Positions 19,320-28,359 of a stretch of 28,359 nucleotides of DNA are shown here, in pieces; position 1 is the first letter of the stretch, and each line of letters begins with the position of its first letter. The notes under the pieces are model-generated. The model saw only the letters and a program-made list of their open reading frames with translations. It did not search any database and was not told the origin of the DNA. Both the position numbers and the translations under genes were made by a program. The stretch is from assembly GCA_029747585.1 (NCBI GenBank), contig JAPEVF010000519.1, positions 3,993 through 32,351 on the forward strand. Direction: 5' to 3'. This stretch comes from Pleurotus djamor (Eukaryota; Basidiomycota; Agaricomycetes; Agaricales; Pleurotaceae).

Positions 19320-19984
19320 ATGTCATCCATGACCTCTACACCCGCTTGGAACGCTTCGGAACGTCCTACGCTCCCCCCTCTTCATACGCTCGACCTACCC
19401 GTACCTTTCGTACGCCGTAGCTCGTCGCCGGACTCAGATTCTTCTTACGACATGAACGATGCAATGGTATGTCATCTGAACGGCTTCGGAATAAGTTCTT
19501 GCTGATAACAATTCATTTCTAGTCATCTACGAAAAATCATCATCACTCACGCCGAGTCTCCATGTTTTCGTCTACGTCTTCACGTACCCCTTCCCCAACC
19601 CCAAGTGACGACCGCCTTGACACCACCACTTCCCGCACGAATAAAATCAAACTCCCAACACTCCCATCCCACCCTTCGTTGACAATTCAATCCCCCTCAA
19701 CTCCTGCCCGTCGCATACGTCCTACCGTGAACCCAGGCAGAATCAGGCTGATTCCCTGCTCGATGGACGAAGCCGAGGCTGTGGTCGTCGTTCCAGGACC
19801 GGGAGTTCAGAATATTCCTTCCATCGCGGCGTTAGCAGCCAAGAAGCCCTCTCAGGCGATGCTCCTTGTTGGCCCTGCCCTCGCACATGTTCGTGGTCGC
19901 GAACCATTGAGAGGTGCACGCGTCCACCCATACCGCTTCCTCCGCCCCACGAAACCTCAAGCTAAGCCCTCTGCGGCTTCATGA
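19320..19984 (+). CDS. Ser/Pro-rich protein of unknown function
   Basis: Two exons (19320-19466, 19523-19984) give 202 residues. The intron has GTATGT and TTCTAG borders and joins in frame. The N-terminal half is low complexity, rich in Ser, Thr and Pro with His and Arg clusters (KNHHHSRR, SSRTPSPTPSDD), and looks disordered and phosphorylatable. The C-terminal half is compact: MDEAEAVVVVPGP, then IPSIAALAAKKPSQAMLLVGPALAHV, and ends GARVHPYRF with a basic tail. I have the impression that this second half is conserved among basidiomycetes, but I know no function. There is no signal peptide, and the hydrophobic AMLLVGPALAHV stretch is too short for a confident membrane segment. It is transcribed divergently from RPC19. 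Confidence 0.8.
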
Positions 19985-20239
19985 AGAGGTGTTTATCCAT
20001 ACGAACCCTTCACATCCCCTCGTTCACGGTTCTGTACATACTCCACATGGACCGACCAACCACTGAACTGATAACTACCAATGTATCTCTATCCAATCTT
20101 ACCAACCATGGATACTTGTGTATTCAACTGTATTACAATTTTACTACTTGTAAAACTTAGATATTACTCTGACATTGTACTTTACATCTAATGGATATGC
20201 TTCTCCCTGAGGAGTCACAATACCTTTGCGGCCATTTCA

Positions 20240-20964
20240 TCAAAAGCTAGCGTCCTTGATCGCGCCGCAGAGTTCCCGAACCTCTGACTTTAAACTTTCA
20301 GCCTCCGTCATCCCCGGCACTGACCGGCAGCACGTTTTGTAAATGTCCGATAACGGAGCTTTAATGAGTTCCAAGAGCTCGACTAGATGCCTTTCTACGA
20401 AGCCACCATGACATCGCACACTTTACTTGCTTGGACTCGGCTACCCGTTTAACGTTCAACGGTACCAGCTAGTGACTTGCTGACCCCCTTCGGACTTCTG
20501 GAGTTTTGGTTCAATTTCGCCCAAGCTCCAGTCTCTTGGCGAGTCGGATTGTCTTTGTTGCTCCTCCATGTCACCATTTGACTCGCTTTCGGGATCGGTG
20601 CTCGCAATTCTATGCTGTAAGGCTCCCTGGACCATGCTACAGTACTTCAGTGCCGTTATACTAGTCTAATTGCACCGGGAAATGCATACTTCTAGGTACA
20701 CCTGCTTTCGTCGCACTCTAACTGAAGCTGCTCTCGGGTAGTGGCGGTACCAGGTGACCACACGCACATTCGTCAGAAAGGAAACGGCGTCTTCGCTTCA
20801 GACTTGTACTGAATGGAGAGGCACAAATCATGGCGATAATATTCGAACTTACGCCACATTGAACACGGACAAAACCATGCCAGTCACAATGACCGGCTGC
20901 TGTTATACTTGGCCTTACTATACCTAGGATCTCCCTCTCCAGCACATTTCCGTTGCGGATGCAT
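20240..20964 (-). CDS. Candidate small multi-exon gene, unknown function
   Basis: A model with exons 20964-20924, 20808-20768, 20727-20702, 20626-20485 and 20394-20240 keeps one frame for 134 residues. The best-supported part is the last exon, a clean open frame (RHLVELLELIKAPLSDIY ... SEVRELCGAIKDASF, stop at 20240-20242) that looks helical. The fourth exon is rich in Glu, Gln and Ser, with DWSLGEIEPKLQKSEG. The second has a basic LKRRRRFLSDE stretch that could be a nuclear signal. I recognise no family. The first three exons are short and were chosen by phase, so the N-terminus is uncertain; the start could lie elsewhere. The 3' end converges on the gene at 19320, with about 255 nt between the stops. 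Confidence 0.4.
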
Positions 20965-21394
20965 GCTACTTTATGACAGACGAGAGCCAGCATCCTTGGA
21001 AACGAAGGTCCTATGTCGGTTTGATGCAGACTCCGCTGAGTTTCTCAGGAAAATCAGCTGAGATCAAGAACCGAATACCAAGCTCCAAGACGATCCCAGT
21101 ACGTATTACTCTCCGTTCCTATACCCTATATGTTCTGAGGCATCTGAGAATTTCTCAGGTGGTGGCTGCAAACACCGATCCCACCCGCAAATCTCATATA
21201 TTCTTCTTCACCAACAAGCTTCTATTGGTCGATTGATTGCGCAAATGTCCCTGTCCATGACATGGACTCCACTCCTCTTTTGGAGAGAATTGTATCTCTA
21301 TGTTGGATACGCCTACGGTATAAAGCCATGGATGTCTTTCGCCCTTGTCAATACAACCCTCTGAGGTTACCTGGGCTACATCGCTCGTCGTATC
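20965..21394. promoter_or_regulatory. Upstream region of the M35 peptidase gene
   Basis: No gene is supported in these 430 bases. TATAAA at 21319-21324 lies 71-76 nt before the start codon at 21395. The 80 nt before the ATG align loosely with the flank of the relic copy, which has TATAAA near 23826. Confidence 0.5.
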
Positions 21395-22751
21395 ATGCTG
21401 TTCTCTCCTTCAATTCGATCCGGTTTGGCCACCGTTGTCTTCGCTGCTTTGGCTGCTTCAGCCGCCCCGGGACTTACCCTCAAGGTTTCTGGTATGTGGC
21501 CACGTCCAATGTCGAAAGCTGCACACTGACCGACGCTTATCAAGGCTCCGACGTCGTCAAGGGTGTAGACAACCTCAGAGTCGACACGACCTTAGTCAAT
21601 ACGGGAGACGAAACTCTCAAACTCTTGAATGACCCCCTTAGCCCGTTGTCAAAGCTCCCAGCTGAGACTTTTACCATCACCGACGTCTCTGGCACCCAAG
21701 CTTCATTCACCGGTATCAGGGCCAAATACGTCCCCGCTCAAGCGGCTAAACTAGAAGACGAGTCAGCATTCACCGTTCTCGCTCCAGGGAAGACCGTAAG
21801 GATCACCCATGATCGTAAGCTCTCATAGCATCTTAACGTGTGGCATGGCTCATATCATACCAACAGTCTCGACCACATACAACTTCACAAGAACCGGAGA
21901 GAGATTGTACAAGTTTGAAGCTCGCAAGCTCTTCTATCGCCTAGATGCTAACAAGGATGCCGTTCCTATCAACGCTACAGTTGAAACACATACCGCTAGA
22001 ATTTCCGGCAAGCTAGCTGTCGCTCGACCGTCGCGTCGCCTTGAACGACGTGCTTCCTTTATCGGATGTTCTCCCTTTAGACAGGCTCGGCTTGACCTAG
22101 CAGCGTCCGCTGCTCAGACCTATGCTGCAGGTGCCAAGTCGTAAGACCTCCCCTTACTTTCATCCTCGTCGCTCAAACGTTCAATATCGATACTCACGAT
22201 AAATCAGGTATCTAGACACCCACAACACTTCTGCCACGGTCACCACACGCTACACAACTTGGTTTGGTTTCTTCACCAGTCCGCGGTTCATGACCGTCAG
22301 CTCGCACTTCGAACAAATTCATAATGATGTGTTCTCCGCCTACACATACGATTGCACTTGCACCGACCCCGGTACCTTTGCCTATGTTAATCCTAATGAG
22401 TAAGAGCCTTTCATTGTTCACTTTAAGCTTAGACTTAATCATGATTTCTACTGTAGGCCTAATGTGGTCACCCTTTGTGGTAAGCCGGGCAGCAATTCTG
22501 GCTCGTGTAATCCGACATGACATTATTATTATTGTTTTCTTTTAGGTGCTTTCTGGAACGCCCCCCTCACGGGGAGGGACTCACAGGGTGGAACCCTTGT
22601 CCACGAATCATCCCACTTCACCCATAACGGCGGAACACAGGACTATGCCTATGGCCAACGTAACGCAATGCTACTGGCGGCTCTGCCCATGGCCGTGATG
22701 AATGCTGACTCCCATGAATATTTCGCAGAGAATAACCCTTTCCGTGTCTAA
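21395..22751 (+). CDS. Secreted M35 metalloendopeptidase (peptidyl-Lys type)
   Basis: Six exons (21395-21491, 21545-21814, 21867-22140, 22208-22399, 22457-22479, 22546-22751) give 353 residues. Residues 1 to about 23 are a signal peptide. A propeptide follows, with a likely cut after the Arg-Arg at 183-184, leaving a mature enzyme of about 169 residues that starts ASFIGC. The aspzincin zinc site is complete: HESSH at 305-309 (two His ligands, catalytic Glu306) and GTQDYAYG at 315-322 (Asp318 ligand). The mature part closely resembles the Lys-N enzymes of Grifola and Pleurotus, including the NAD.HEYFAENNP tail whose Asp is linked to lysine preference in that family. I therefore infer cleavage before Lys, outside the cell. 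A deleted second copy lies at 23897. Confidence 0.92.
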
Positions 22752-23896
22752 CCCAGCAAATGTATAGTCATTTAGTGCTAATTCAAGGGAATGTGCCTCT
22801 GCGCCAATGCCAATGTGGAAACGGGCCATCGGTCAAACACGCATGAGCCGTGAAGGGTATTGGCATATTCAAACGCTATAAACTTCGGGCAACCCAAATC
22901 CTCATCGTTGCTCAGGCCCATGTTCTGACGTTGAAAGGTGTCTCCATGTTTGCTCTCTGGTACTTCGCCCTAGCCCCTATAACATGGTCGTGATCTTCGG
23001 TCGTCTGACCTGACACAAGTTCAACTTCCACTGTCCAGTCGCCTTTTCTCTCTGACCACGGGCCGCGACTCTCCATTCATCGCGCACACGATACTGATGA
23101 TACTACCCTTCGAACTACCTATTTACCTAGACCTCATGCGCGTCGCTCATGACGCGTGACGCGTGGCGGCTCGTCCATTTACCCCCGCAGGCTACAGGCC
23201 CCCGTATCGCGTCTCTCAGCCCTCGGTGACGCTGAAGCAGCTCGTGCTCGATGCTCTATACCTCTCAATCGCGATGCATGATGCGTGACATTATTTATCG
23301 GCAAATAATTCATGGTTTTGGTTGGGTGCAGGCGCGAGGTTTTGGTCAATTGCTCATAGACGCATATACACGGTAAGTACGTTCCTTTGATAATGCAACC
23401 CAACCTTGCGGTATTGAGCGATGTCAAGAGCATCTCGGGAACGACGACCCAATATCTTCAACAACACCTTCGAGCTTCCAACACCCACATAAGGTCGAGC
23501 TAACGTTGCACCTGATGCCCAAATCTGAATTTGTCGTTCAGCTATTGGGTACAAAGCCAAGGAATAATGCATTAATGAACAACCAGCGCACGGTGAAAGT
23601 GAAAGGCGCTGCCTCGGTTTTTTGCTCGGTGTTATCGCATTCAAAACATGCTCTGTTAGCCTGGAGAGTCAAACTCGGAGTTGCTTCCTCCATATCCGAT
23701 CATCACAACGACGTCCTTCCTCTGGCCCTCGCTCGGGACTTCATGTACTTCTTTTTCACCCACATGAGGTTGTCCTTCTACGGGTTACCTGTGTGCCGTT
23801 TGGGCCAACACCATTCAGCCACCATTATAAACCCATCATGGCCTCTGTTCTCGTCAATCCAAACCTGTAATCACATCAGCTGCGGGGTACTATGCT
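22752..23896. other. Intergenic between the M35 gene and its relic
   Basis: No gene supported. Two ACGCGT boxes (23152-23157 and 23159-23164) lie 7 nt apart; ACGCGT is the MluI cell-cycle box of fungi, but no nearby gene start fits. A short plus-strand frame from about 23392 (MQPNLAVLSDVKSISG...) reads like protein for 37 codons and then stops, with no partner exon found. From about 23800 the sequence resembles the promoter of the M35 gene. Confidence 0.4.
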
Positions 23897-24342
23897 ATGC
23901 TCTTCTCTAACTCAGCTCGCTCTGATCTGGTTTCCGTCGTCTTAGCTGCTATGGCTGCCCCAACCGCTCCGAGACTCACGCTGAAGGTTTTTGGTGTGTG
24001 TGCACCCCGAGCATCATCATTCCACAAGTGACCAATCCGTACCAAGGTCCTGATACCGTCGTTGGTGTAGACAGCCTTAAAACCGTCCCTACGTTGATAA
24101 ATGTCTTCAAAGTGCACAACTTGAGATGACATCCCTTCTAGGTGCTTTCTGGCGTGCTCCACGGACTCACAAGGTGGAACTATCACTGTCATCCACGAAT
24201 CATCGCACTTCGTTGTCAATGGTGCTACTCATCTACGGTCAAGACAACGCAAAGCTCCTGGCCCATTTCGATCCCTCTGAGGCCGTGGATAATACAGATC
24301 CCCATGAATATTTCGCAGAGAACAAGCCTACCCGCTCCTGAT
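23897..24342 (+). pseudogene. Relic of an M35 metallopeptidase gene with a large internal deletion
   Basis: The first part (23897 to about 24095) aligns with the start of the M35 gene at 21395: the ATG-CTN-TTCTCT start, an Ala-rich signal region, PRLTLKV, a first-intron-like GTGTGT..CAAG, then a GPDTVVGVDSLKTV equivalent. At about 24100 it jumps to sequence matching the last exon (24142 onward: GCTTTCTGG, then a stretch that still reads HESSHF in one frame, then CATGAATATTTCGCAGAGAA). About 0.7 kb of the propeptide and mature-domain exons is missing. The initial ATG is followed within a few codons by an in-frame TAA, and the remaining catalytic region is frameshifted with the second motif (GTxxDxxYG) lost. 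No functional protease can come from it. Confidence 0.8.
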
Positions 24343-24807
24343 CTCACGCTGTACCCACCTATTGTCAAGTATCGAGAAATTCATCGCGTTTTGCACTCGC
24401 CGTTCGTCGTACGCGGCGCACTTCGAGTCGAGCCTTTCTATCACCGTGTATAATTCGGAGCATTAGATGTAGTGTGCATATGCTCCATGTAAACGAACTT
24501 GAGGTGTTCGTATTTCTTGGAAGCGAACCAGTTGGACTTTCCTTTTGTAATTCACCTGGCTGGAAGACCAAGGGGATACCCTCGACGCGGGGAAAGGTGA
24601 TCAAATGCGACGTCACTTCGCCCCTAGGCAACGGGCAACGGCGTTGATGCGGGCCATCACACAGTGCATCACAGCTTCCAGCGCCATTCCTGAAGCCTTT
24701 TCTCGACCTACATCATCGAGTGTTATTGTATATGTAGGTCGCAAGCTATGCTTCCCTATTCGAACTCGCGCCGATCATATTGTAATTGTCTAGACACTGC
24801 TCTGACC
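24343..24807. promoter_or_regulatory. Upstream region of the F-box gene at 24808
   Basis: No gene supported. It holds GACGTCAC near 24609-24616, a CRE-like element. I see no CACGTG, unlike the three F-box genes at 7.8-15.3 kb. Confidence 0.35.
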
Positions 24808-26337
24808 ATGCCTGGCGCGCCGATGAATGCGACCTCAAAGGTGGCTTCAAGGGCGACCACAGATACACATCGCATACTTCGGACTACCCTGGTACACGGA
24901 ATTCCCGTCGAAGTACTCAACATCATCTTCGAGCACACGGCTCAGTTTGAACCAGAACCTCATACGCACTGGCTACCTGTCTCTCAGGTCTGTAGGCGCT
25001 GGAGGAATATCGCACTGGATTCCCCTCGCATATGGGGGCGAATCTATGTGCCGACCAATTCGCACCTCGTGGACCTCTTTCTTGAGCGCTCGAAAGGCTC
25101 AGCTTTATCCATCCATTCGATACATGGTGGTGCAAGGGAAGAAGAGGTTGCCTTATTGCTTCGTCAATCCTATCGATTGAAGGAAATCAACTTCCGCGTT
25201 TGCGAGCCTGAATTCTTGCCAATGTTTTGCGACTTGCAATTCCCTATCCTCGAGACCCTCGTGCTCGATGCTCGATGGTACTCACCCGTGGTCGCACACT
25301 TCCCATTCACCCCAGAAATTGACGCGGGGGTTGTCCCTCCACTACGCCATGTCAAGTTATCCCTTTGCTCTTTCGACGTCAACATCCCATCTCTGTCGCA
25401 CCTTCGCTCCTTGGTCATTCATCATCAAGCAACAGTCTTGGTCCTCCCTATGCATGAGGTCCTATCCGCGTTGACAATGATGAAGCATCTAGAATCCTTG
25501 GAGCTCGTTAGCATTTTGGGTTTCTTCAAGATCCACGACATCCCACGACACTTCCTCGTTGAACTCCCGGAACTCAGGACGCTACGCTTGGTATCGGAAA
25601 ATCCCCTCGTATTTACAATGCTCCAACACCTATCTTGCCCTTCTCTGCTGTCCGTCGTCGTCACTTCGGGCCCTCCACTTCACGGAGGAGTACCATCGTC
25701 TGCCCTTGCAGCCGAAATTTCTACAGCTTTCTACTCGCTTATCCCAGGCTCTCCATTTTCATGGCAGATAAAAGCCAATATAACCCTCCATCGTTGGAGC
25801 TCTGTGCATACGGTATCAATTCTCCCCTCTTCGACTTCGTCACCCTCAACATTGGAACTGAAAGGCAGAACGGATGACGCCATAGCAATGATGCTACCCA
25901 CCTATCACGGCCAACCCGGACCACTTACATTCCTTCGTGCTCTTGACGTCACCCTTGTCAATCAAGACCGCTGGCAAACCGTCGATGTTGGTGTGCTCAG
26001 GTCCTTTCTGTGGACATTGGACGTCGAGGAACTTCGAATCAACGACGTCGAAGTTCTGATCGCCATTATATCCGATGCGCCAGCTGATCCGCATCCCGGA
26101 ATCATCTTGCCATCTCTTAAGCACCTTGATATCGAGCATTTAGGGCGCTTGACGTATTCGAGACGAAAGCTTGGGAAACTCAAGCGAGCCTTGGCGTGTC
26201 GCAGCGCCGTAAATGGTGGTGTGCTTGAGGTTCTGAGGTTTCGTCACCCCCTTGGGGAAGATTCCTTGGTAAAGTTTAGGTCTGTAGCCCAGAAGCTGGA
26301 GTATATTGATGCGAGTCAAGCTTCACAAGAGCTTTGA
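24808..26337 (+). CDS. F-box protein with short N-terminus
   Basis: Single exon, 509 residues from the ATG at 24808. The frame stays open back to an ATG at 24748, which would add 20 residues of non-conserved sequence. It lacks the FLDTSPTIEEVxKKI coiled N-terminus of the other family members here and reaches its F-box by residue 31 (HGIPVEVLNIIFEH ... HWLPVSQVCRRWRN ... SPRIWGRIY, about 31-80). A leucine-rich tail follows (PMHEVLSALTMMKHLESLEL and similar). It is expected to be an SCF substrate receptor with unknown target. The sequence is more distant from the other five, so it may be an older branch. Confidence 0.88.
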   Translation: MPGAPMNATSKVASRATTDTHRILRTTLVHGIPVEVLNIIFEHTAQFEPEPHTHWLPVSQVCRRWRNIALDSPRIWGRIYVPTNSHLVDLFLERSKGSALSIHSIHGGAREEEVALLLRQSYRLKEINFRVCEPEFLPMFCDLQFPILETLVLDARWYSPVVAHFPFTPEIDAGVVPPLRHVKLSLCSFDVNIPSLSHLRSLVIHHQATVLVLPMHEVLSALTMMKHLESLELVSILGFFKIHDIPRHFLVELPELRTLRLVSENPLVFTMLQHLSCPSLLSVVVTSGPPLHGGVPSSALAAEISTAFYSLIPGSPFSWQIKANITLHRWSSVHTVSILPSSTSSPSTLELKGRTDDAIAMMLPTYHGQPGPLTFLRALDVTLVNQDRWQTVDVGVLRSFLWTLDVEELRINDVEVLIAIISDAPADPHPGIILPSLKHLDIEHLGRLTYSRRKLGKLKRALACRSAVNGGVLEVLRFRHPLGEDSLVKFRSVAQKLEYIDASQASQEL

Positions 26338-26594
26338 GCGGTGCAAAATTGGGTTTAGACAAAACATCAGTGAGTTTAGCTTCCTCTATAGCATAAAAAG
26401 AAAGTGAATGAATCGTCTTCAACAGAGGGCCAACGGTGGGCGAATCGGAACTGAACGAGCTCGGCCTCTTCTGCACAGGAGCTCCCCTATGTCGGTGACG
26501 ACGGCACTGAACCTTGCGCAGACCCCGAACACCCCCTTTGTGTCCTTCCTTCGACCACAACCAATACATCCCATTCAGCCAATTCCCTATCCGA

Positions 26595-28359
26595 ATGTGC
26601 CCGATTACACAGTTTCTCGATACCTCGCCCAATATTGAAGAGGTCAGGCAGAAAATAGAGGACTTGCGCGAGGACATTCGCATCCTGGAAAGTTACCGTA
26701 ACGATGGCCTCCTCTTCGTTTCACGATTGCCCACCGAGGTGCTGTCCCTCATCTTCGAATATGTGGCTACATCAAAACCTCGCCAAAAACACTCGACTAG
26801 ATGGATGCGTGTCACCCAGGTCTGTCGTTTGTGGCGAAACGTCGCCATTGACACCCCTCGACTTTGGGGTACCATCTGCGTCCAGAACAAGGTGGAACTT
26901 GCGAAACTGTTTCTTCAACGTTCAAAAACAGCACCATTGCACATCAAATCGAATCATGAAACTCCGAACCTGGATGTCGCCGCCCTTTGCTTGAGTAACC
27001 CAAGTCGACTAAGGACGATCGAGCTACACTTCTTGTCCCTCAAGTCAGCCAGCTGGGTTCCCCTTTTCAAATCCTTGAAGGCGCCAAGCTTGGAAACCCT
27101 GGTCCTGACGTGCCACCACCCCGTACAGCTTGAGCTCGGGACTGAGGTCGATGCAGATCATGTCCCCCTTCTACGCAACGTCGAACTCTATAACTGCTTC
27201 TTCAACCTTCAACCTCTGTCTGTTTGCCACATCCGTTCACTAGATATAGAGTATCTACTACTAGGTGCCGTCGCACCTCGGCCAATGCTCGAAGTCATGC
27301 TTGCGCTTAGTCACATGAAACAACTCGAATCCTTGAGACTCATCAACCTTCTCGAGTTCTCGGGAGATATCCCCCAGGATCTTCACATCGACCTTCCAAG
27401 GCTAGAAAAACTAACACTTAAATCCAAGAATCCCCGTGTCATGTTGATGCTCCGGAACTTTACATGCATTAATATCATGTCGGTCGTTGTCAACACTTTG
27501 GACGCAGTTGAATCTGGTTTCCTGGCCAAGGAGATAGCAAGTTCATTCTGCTCGGTCTTGCCAAATACCCTGTCATCAACCTGGCTCAAGCTTGGATGTA
27601 ACGGCTCAGAACTTGTAACATCCATATTTCTGGGATCACTCCCCACAACGCTTTCAACAGCCGATCCCACCAAACTGCCCCCACAGGCGTCGCTTCAACT
27701 ATTCCTACCTATTGACCATACGATATGTCTTGCGCTCCTATCCGTTTTCCAGGTGCCGAACTTGGAAAGCTTGACTCCCAGGACATCTATCCGCACAAGT
27801 ATTGAATTCGGGAATGAGGCTGATCCAGATCATGTTCCTCCTCTACATGCCGTTCACGTTAATGACTACTTCTTTAATCTTCAAGCCCCCGTCCTCTCTC
27901 ATGTCCGTTTTTTGACCGTCTGCAACAGTGCAAAAAGCGACGTGCGTCGCCCGATGCTCGAAGTAATGCTTGCTCTCAGGGACATGAAGCAACTGGAAAC
28001 TTTGGAGCTCACCGACCTTCTTGAGTTTTCCGAAGATTTCCCAGAGGATCTTCTCATTGAGGTTCCTCTGCTGGAACAGATAAGACTCACAGCCAGGGAT
28101 CCTCGTGTCGTATCGATGCTCCGGAGTTTCAGATGCCCCGCCATTCGGTACGTCGTTGCAGATACGACCGACATCGTCGAATCTGGCGACCTTGCCAAGC
28201 ACGTAGCCAGTGCATTTCACTCCATTTTCCCGGTTGCTCCATCATCAACCTGGTTGAAGATGAAATGCAACGAATCGAAACTTGTGATGACCATATTTTC
28301 AGGGCCGGCCTCGATGCTGGATTCGATGGCTGCTCCCGCTAAACCTCCATACGCATCAA
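26595..28359 (+). CDS. F-box protein with internally duplicated leucine-rich region (partial, runs off the edge)
   Basis: The frame is open from the ATG at 26595 to the window edge, 588 codons without a stop. The N-terminus is family-typical (MCPITQFLDTSPNIEEVRQK) and the F-box covers about residues 45-93 (RLPTEVLSLIFEYV ... MRVTQVCRLWRN ... TPRLWG). The leucine-rich region then occurs twice: residues about 157-380 and again from about 381. Paired landmarks are EVDADHVPLL with EADPDHVPPL, FFNLQ with FFNLQ, RPMLEVMLAL with RPMLEVMLAL, and SSTWLKLGCN with SSTWLKMKCN. The usual C-terminal third of the family is absent after the first copy. It should still act as an SCF receptor if the F-box is free, possibly with an enlarged binding surface. 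The C-terminus is not visible. Confidence 0.88.
   Translation, partial: MCPITQFLDTSPNIEEVRQKIEDLREDIRILESYRNDGLLFVSRLPTEVLSLIFEYVATSKPRQKHSTRWMRVTQVCRLWRNVAIDTPRLWGTICVQNKVELAKLFLQRSKTAPLHIKSNHETPNLDVAALCLSNPSRLRTIELHFLSLKSASWVPLFKSLKAPSLETLVLTCHHPVQLELGTEVDADHVPLLRNVELYNCFFNLQPLSVCHIRSLDIEYLLLGAVAPRPMLEVMLALSHMKQLESLRLINLLEFSGDIPQDLHIDLPRLEKLTLKSKNPRVMLMLRNFTCINIMSVVVNTLDAVESGFLAKEIASSFCSVLPNTLSSTWLKLGCNGSELVTSIFLGSLPTTLSTADPTKLPPQASLQLFLPIDHTICLALLSVFQVPNLESLTPRTSIRTSIEFGNEADPDHVPPLHAVHVNDYFFNLQAPVLSHVRFLTVCNSAKSDVRRPMLEVMLALRDMKQLETLELTDLLEFSEDFPEDLLIEVPLLEQIRLTARDPRVVSMLRSFRCPAIRYVVADTTDIVESGDLAKHVASAFHSIFPVAPSSTWLKMKCNESKLVMTIFSGPASMLDSMAAPAKPPYAS
27063..27734 (+). repeat. Intragenic tandem duplication, copy 1
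   Basis: First copy of the leucine-rich segment in the F-box gene at 26595. It aligns with copy 2 at an offset of 672 nt at the beginning and 669 nt further on, so one codon was gained or lost and the frame is kept throughout. Confidence 0.8.
27735..28359 (+). repeat. Intragenic tandem duplication, copy 2 (cut by the window)
   Basis: Second copy, starting near LLSVFQVPNLESL, which aligns with LFKSLKAPSLETL of copy 1. The copies have diverged clearly at the protein level, so this is not a recent assembly repeat. The end is outside the window. Confidence 0.8.

Noticed and set aside
24748..24807. N-terminal extension of the F-box gene at 24808
   Set aside because: The added 20 residues show no similarity to any paralogue; the later ATG is equally good. 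It remains possible.
27383..28220. Long antisense frames opposite the duplicated F-box gene
   Set aside because: These are shadows of the coding strand; they recur at both copies because the sense sequence is duplicated.
1..28359. CRISPR arrays, tRNA or rRNA genes, transposon ends
   Set aside because: None seen by eye; the window looks like eukaryotic nuclear DNA. A tRNA or repeat scan could still find something short.

Overview
The window reads as nuclear DNA of a filamentous basidiomycete, most likely an Agaricomycete. Genes carry many short introns (about 45-80 nt) with GT..AG borders. The protein families present are expanded in mushroom-forming fungi: N-terminal F-box proteins with leucine-rich tails, secreted WSC-domain proteins, an M35 Lys-specific metalloendopeptidase, and a basidiomycete-type secreted protein of unknown role. 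I cannot name the species. Scattered single N bases, mostly next to homopolymers, look like assembly uncertainties. One lies inside a coding region (9323) and one at a splice border (18109).

Layout. 1-7.6 kb: a secreted-protein neighbourhood. Two WSC-domain genes (823-1444 and 6455-7482) lie in a diverged direct duplication that includes about 0.6-0.7 kb of upstream DNA. One has one WSC domain, the other two. Between them sits a 12-exon gene (2952-5409) for a 599-residue secreted protein. 7.8-16.9 kb: four F-box genes. The first (7862-9467, minus) is intact apart from one N. The second (9770-11361, minus) is a pseudogene with a 10-nt deletion inside the F-box. The third and fourth (13349-15031 minus, 15263-16906 plus) are a divergent paralogous pair. 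17.0-20.9 kb: ordinary cellular genes. They are RPC19/RPAC2 (RNA polymerase I/III subunit, five tiny exons, minus), a two-exon Ser/Pro-rich protein of unknown function (19320-19984, plus), and a probable small multi-exon gene (20240-20964, minus). 21.4-24.3 kb: a complete M35 metallopeptidase gene and, 1.1 kb downstream, a deleted relic of a second copy. 24.8-28.4 kb: two more F-box genes on the plus strand. The last runs off the window edge and contains an in-frame internal duplication of its leucine-rich part.

How the parts relate. The F-box proteins would be substrate-recognition subunits of SCF ubiquitin ligases. Six members in about 20 kb, one dead and one internally duplicated, suggest a rapidly turning-over local family. 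Three of them share a CACGTG box 82-119 nt upstream of the start codon. The secreted genes (WSC pair, 599-residue protein, M35 protease) fit an outward-facing role in wall or carbohydrate binding and protein digestion. The housekeeping genes appear to be islands between the fast-evolving families. All multi-exon models were built by eye from frame, splice sites and paralogue comparison.
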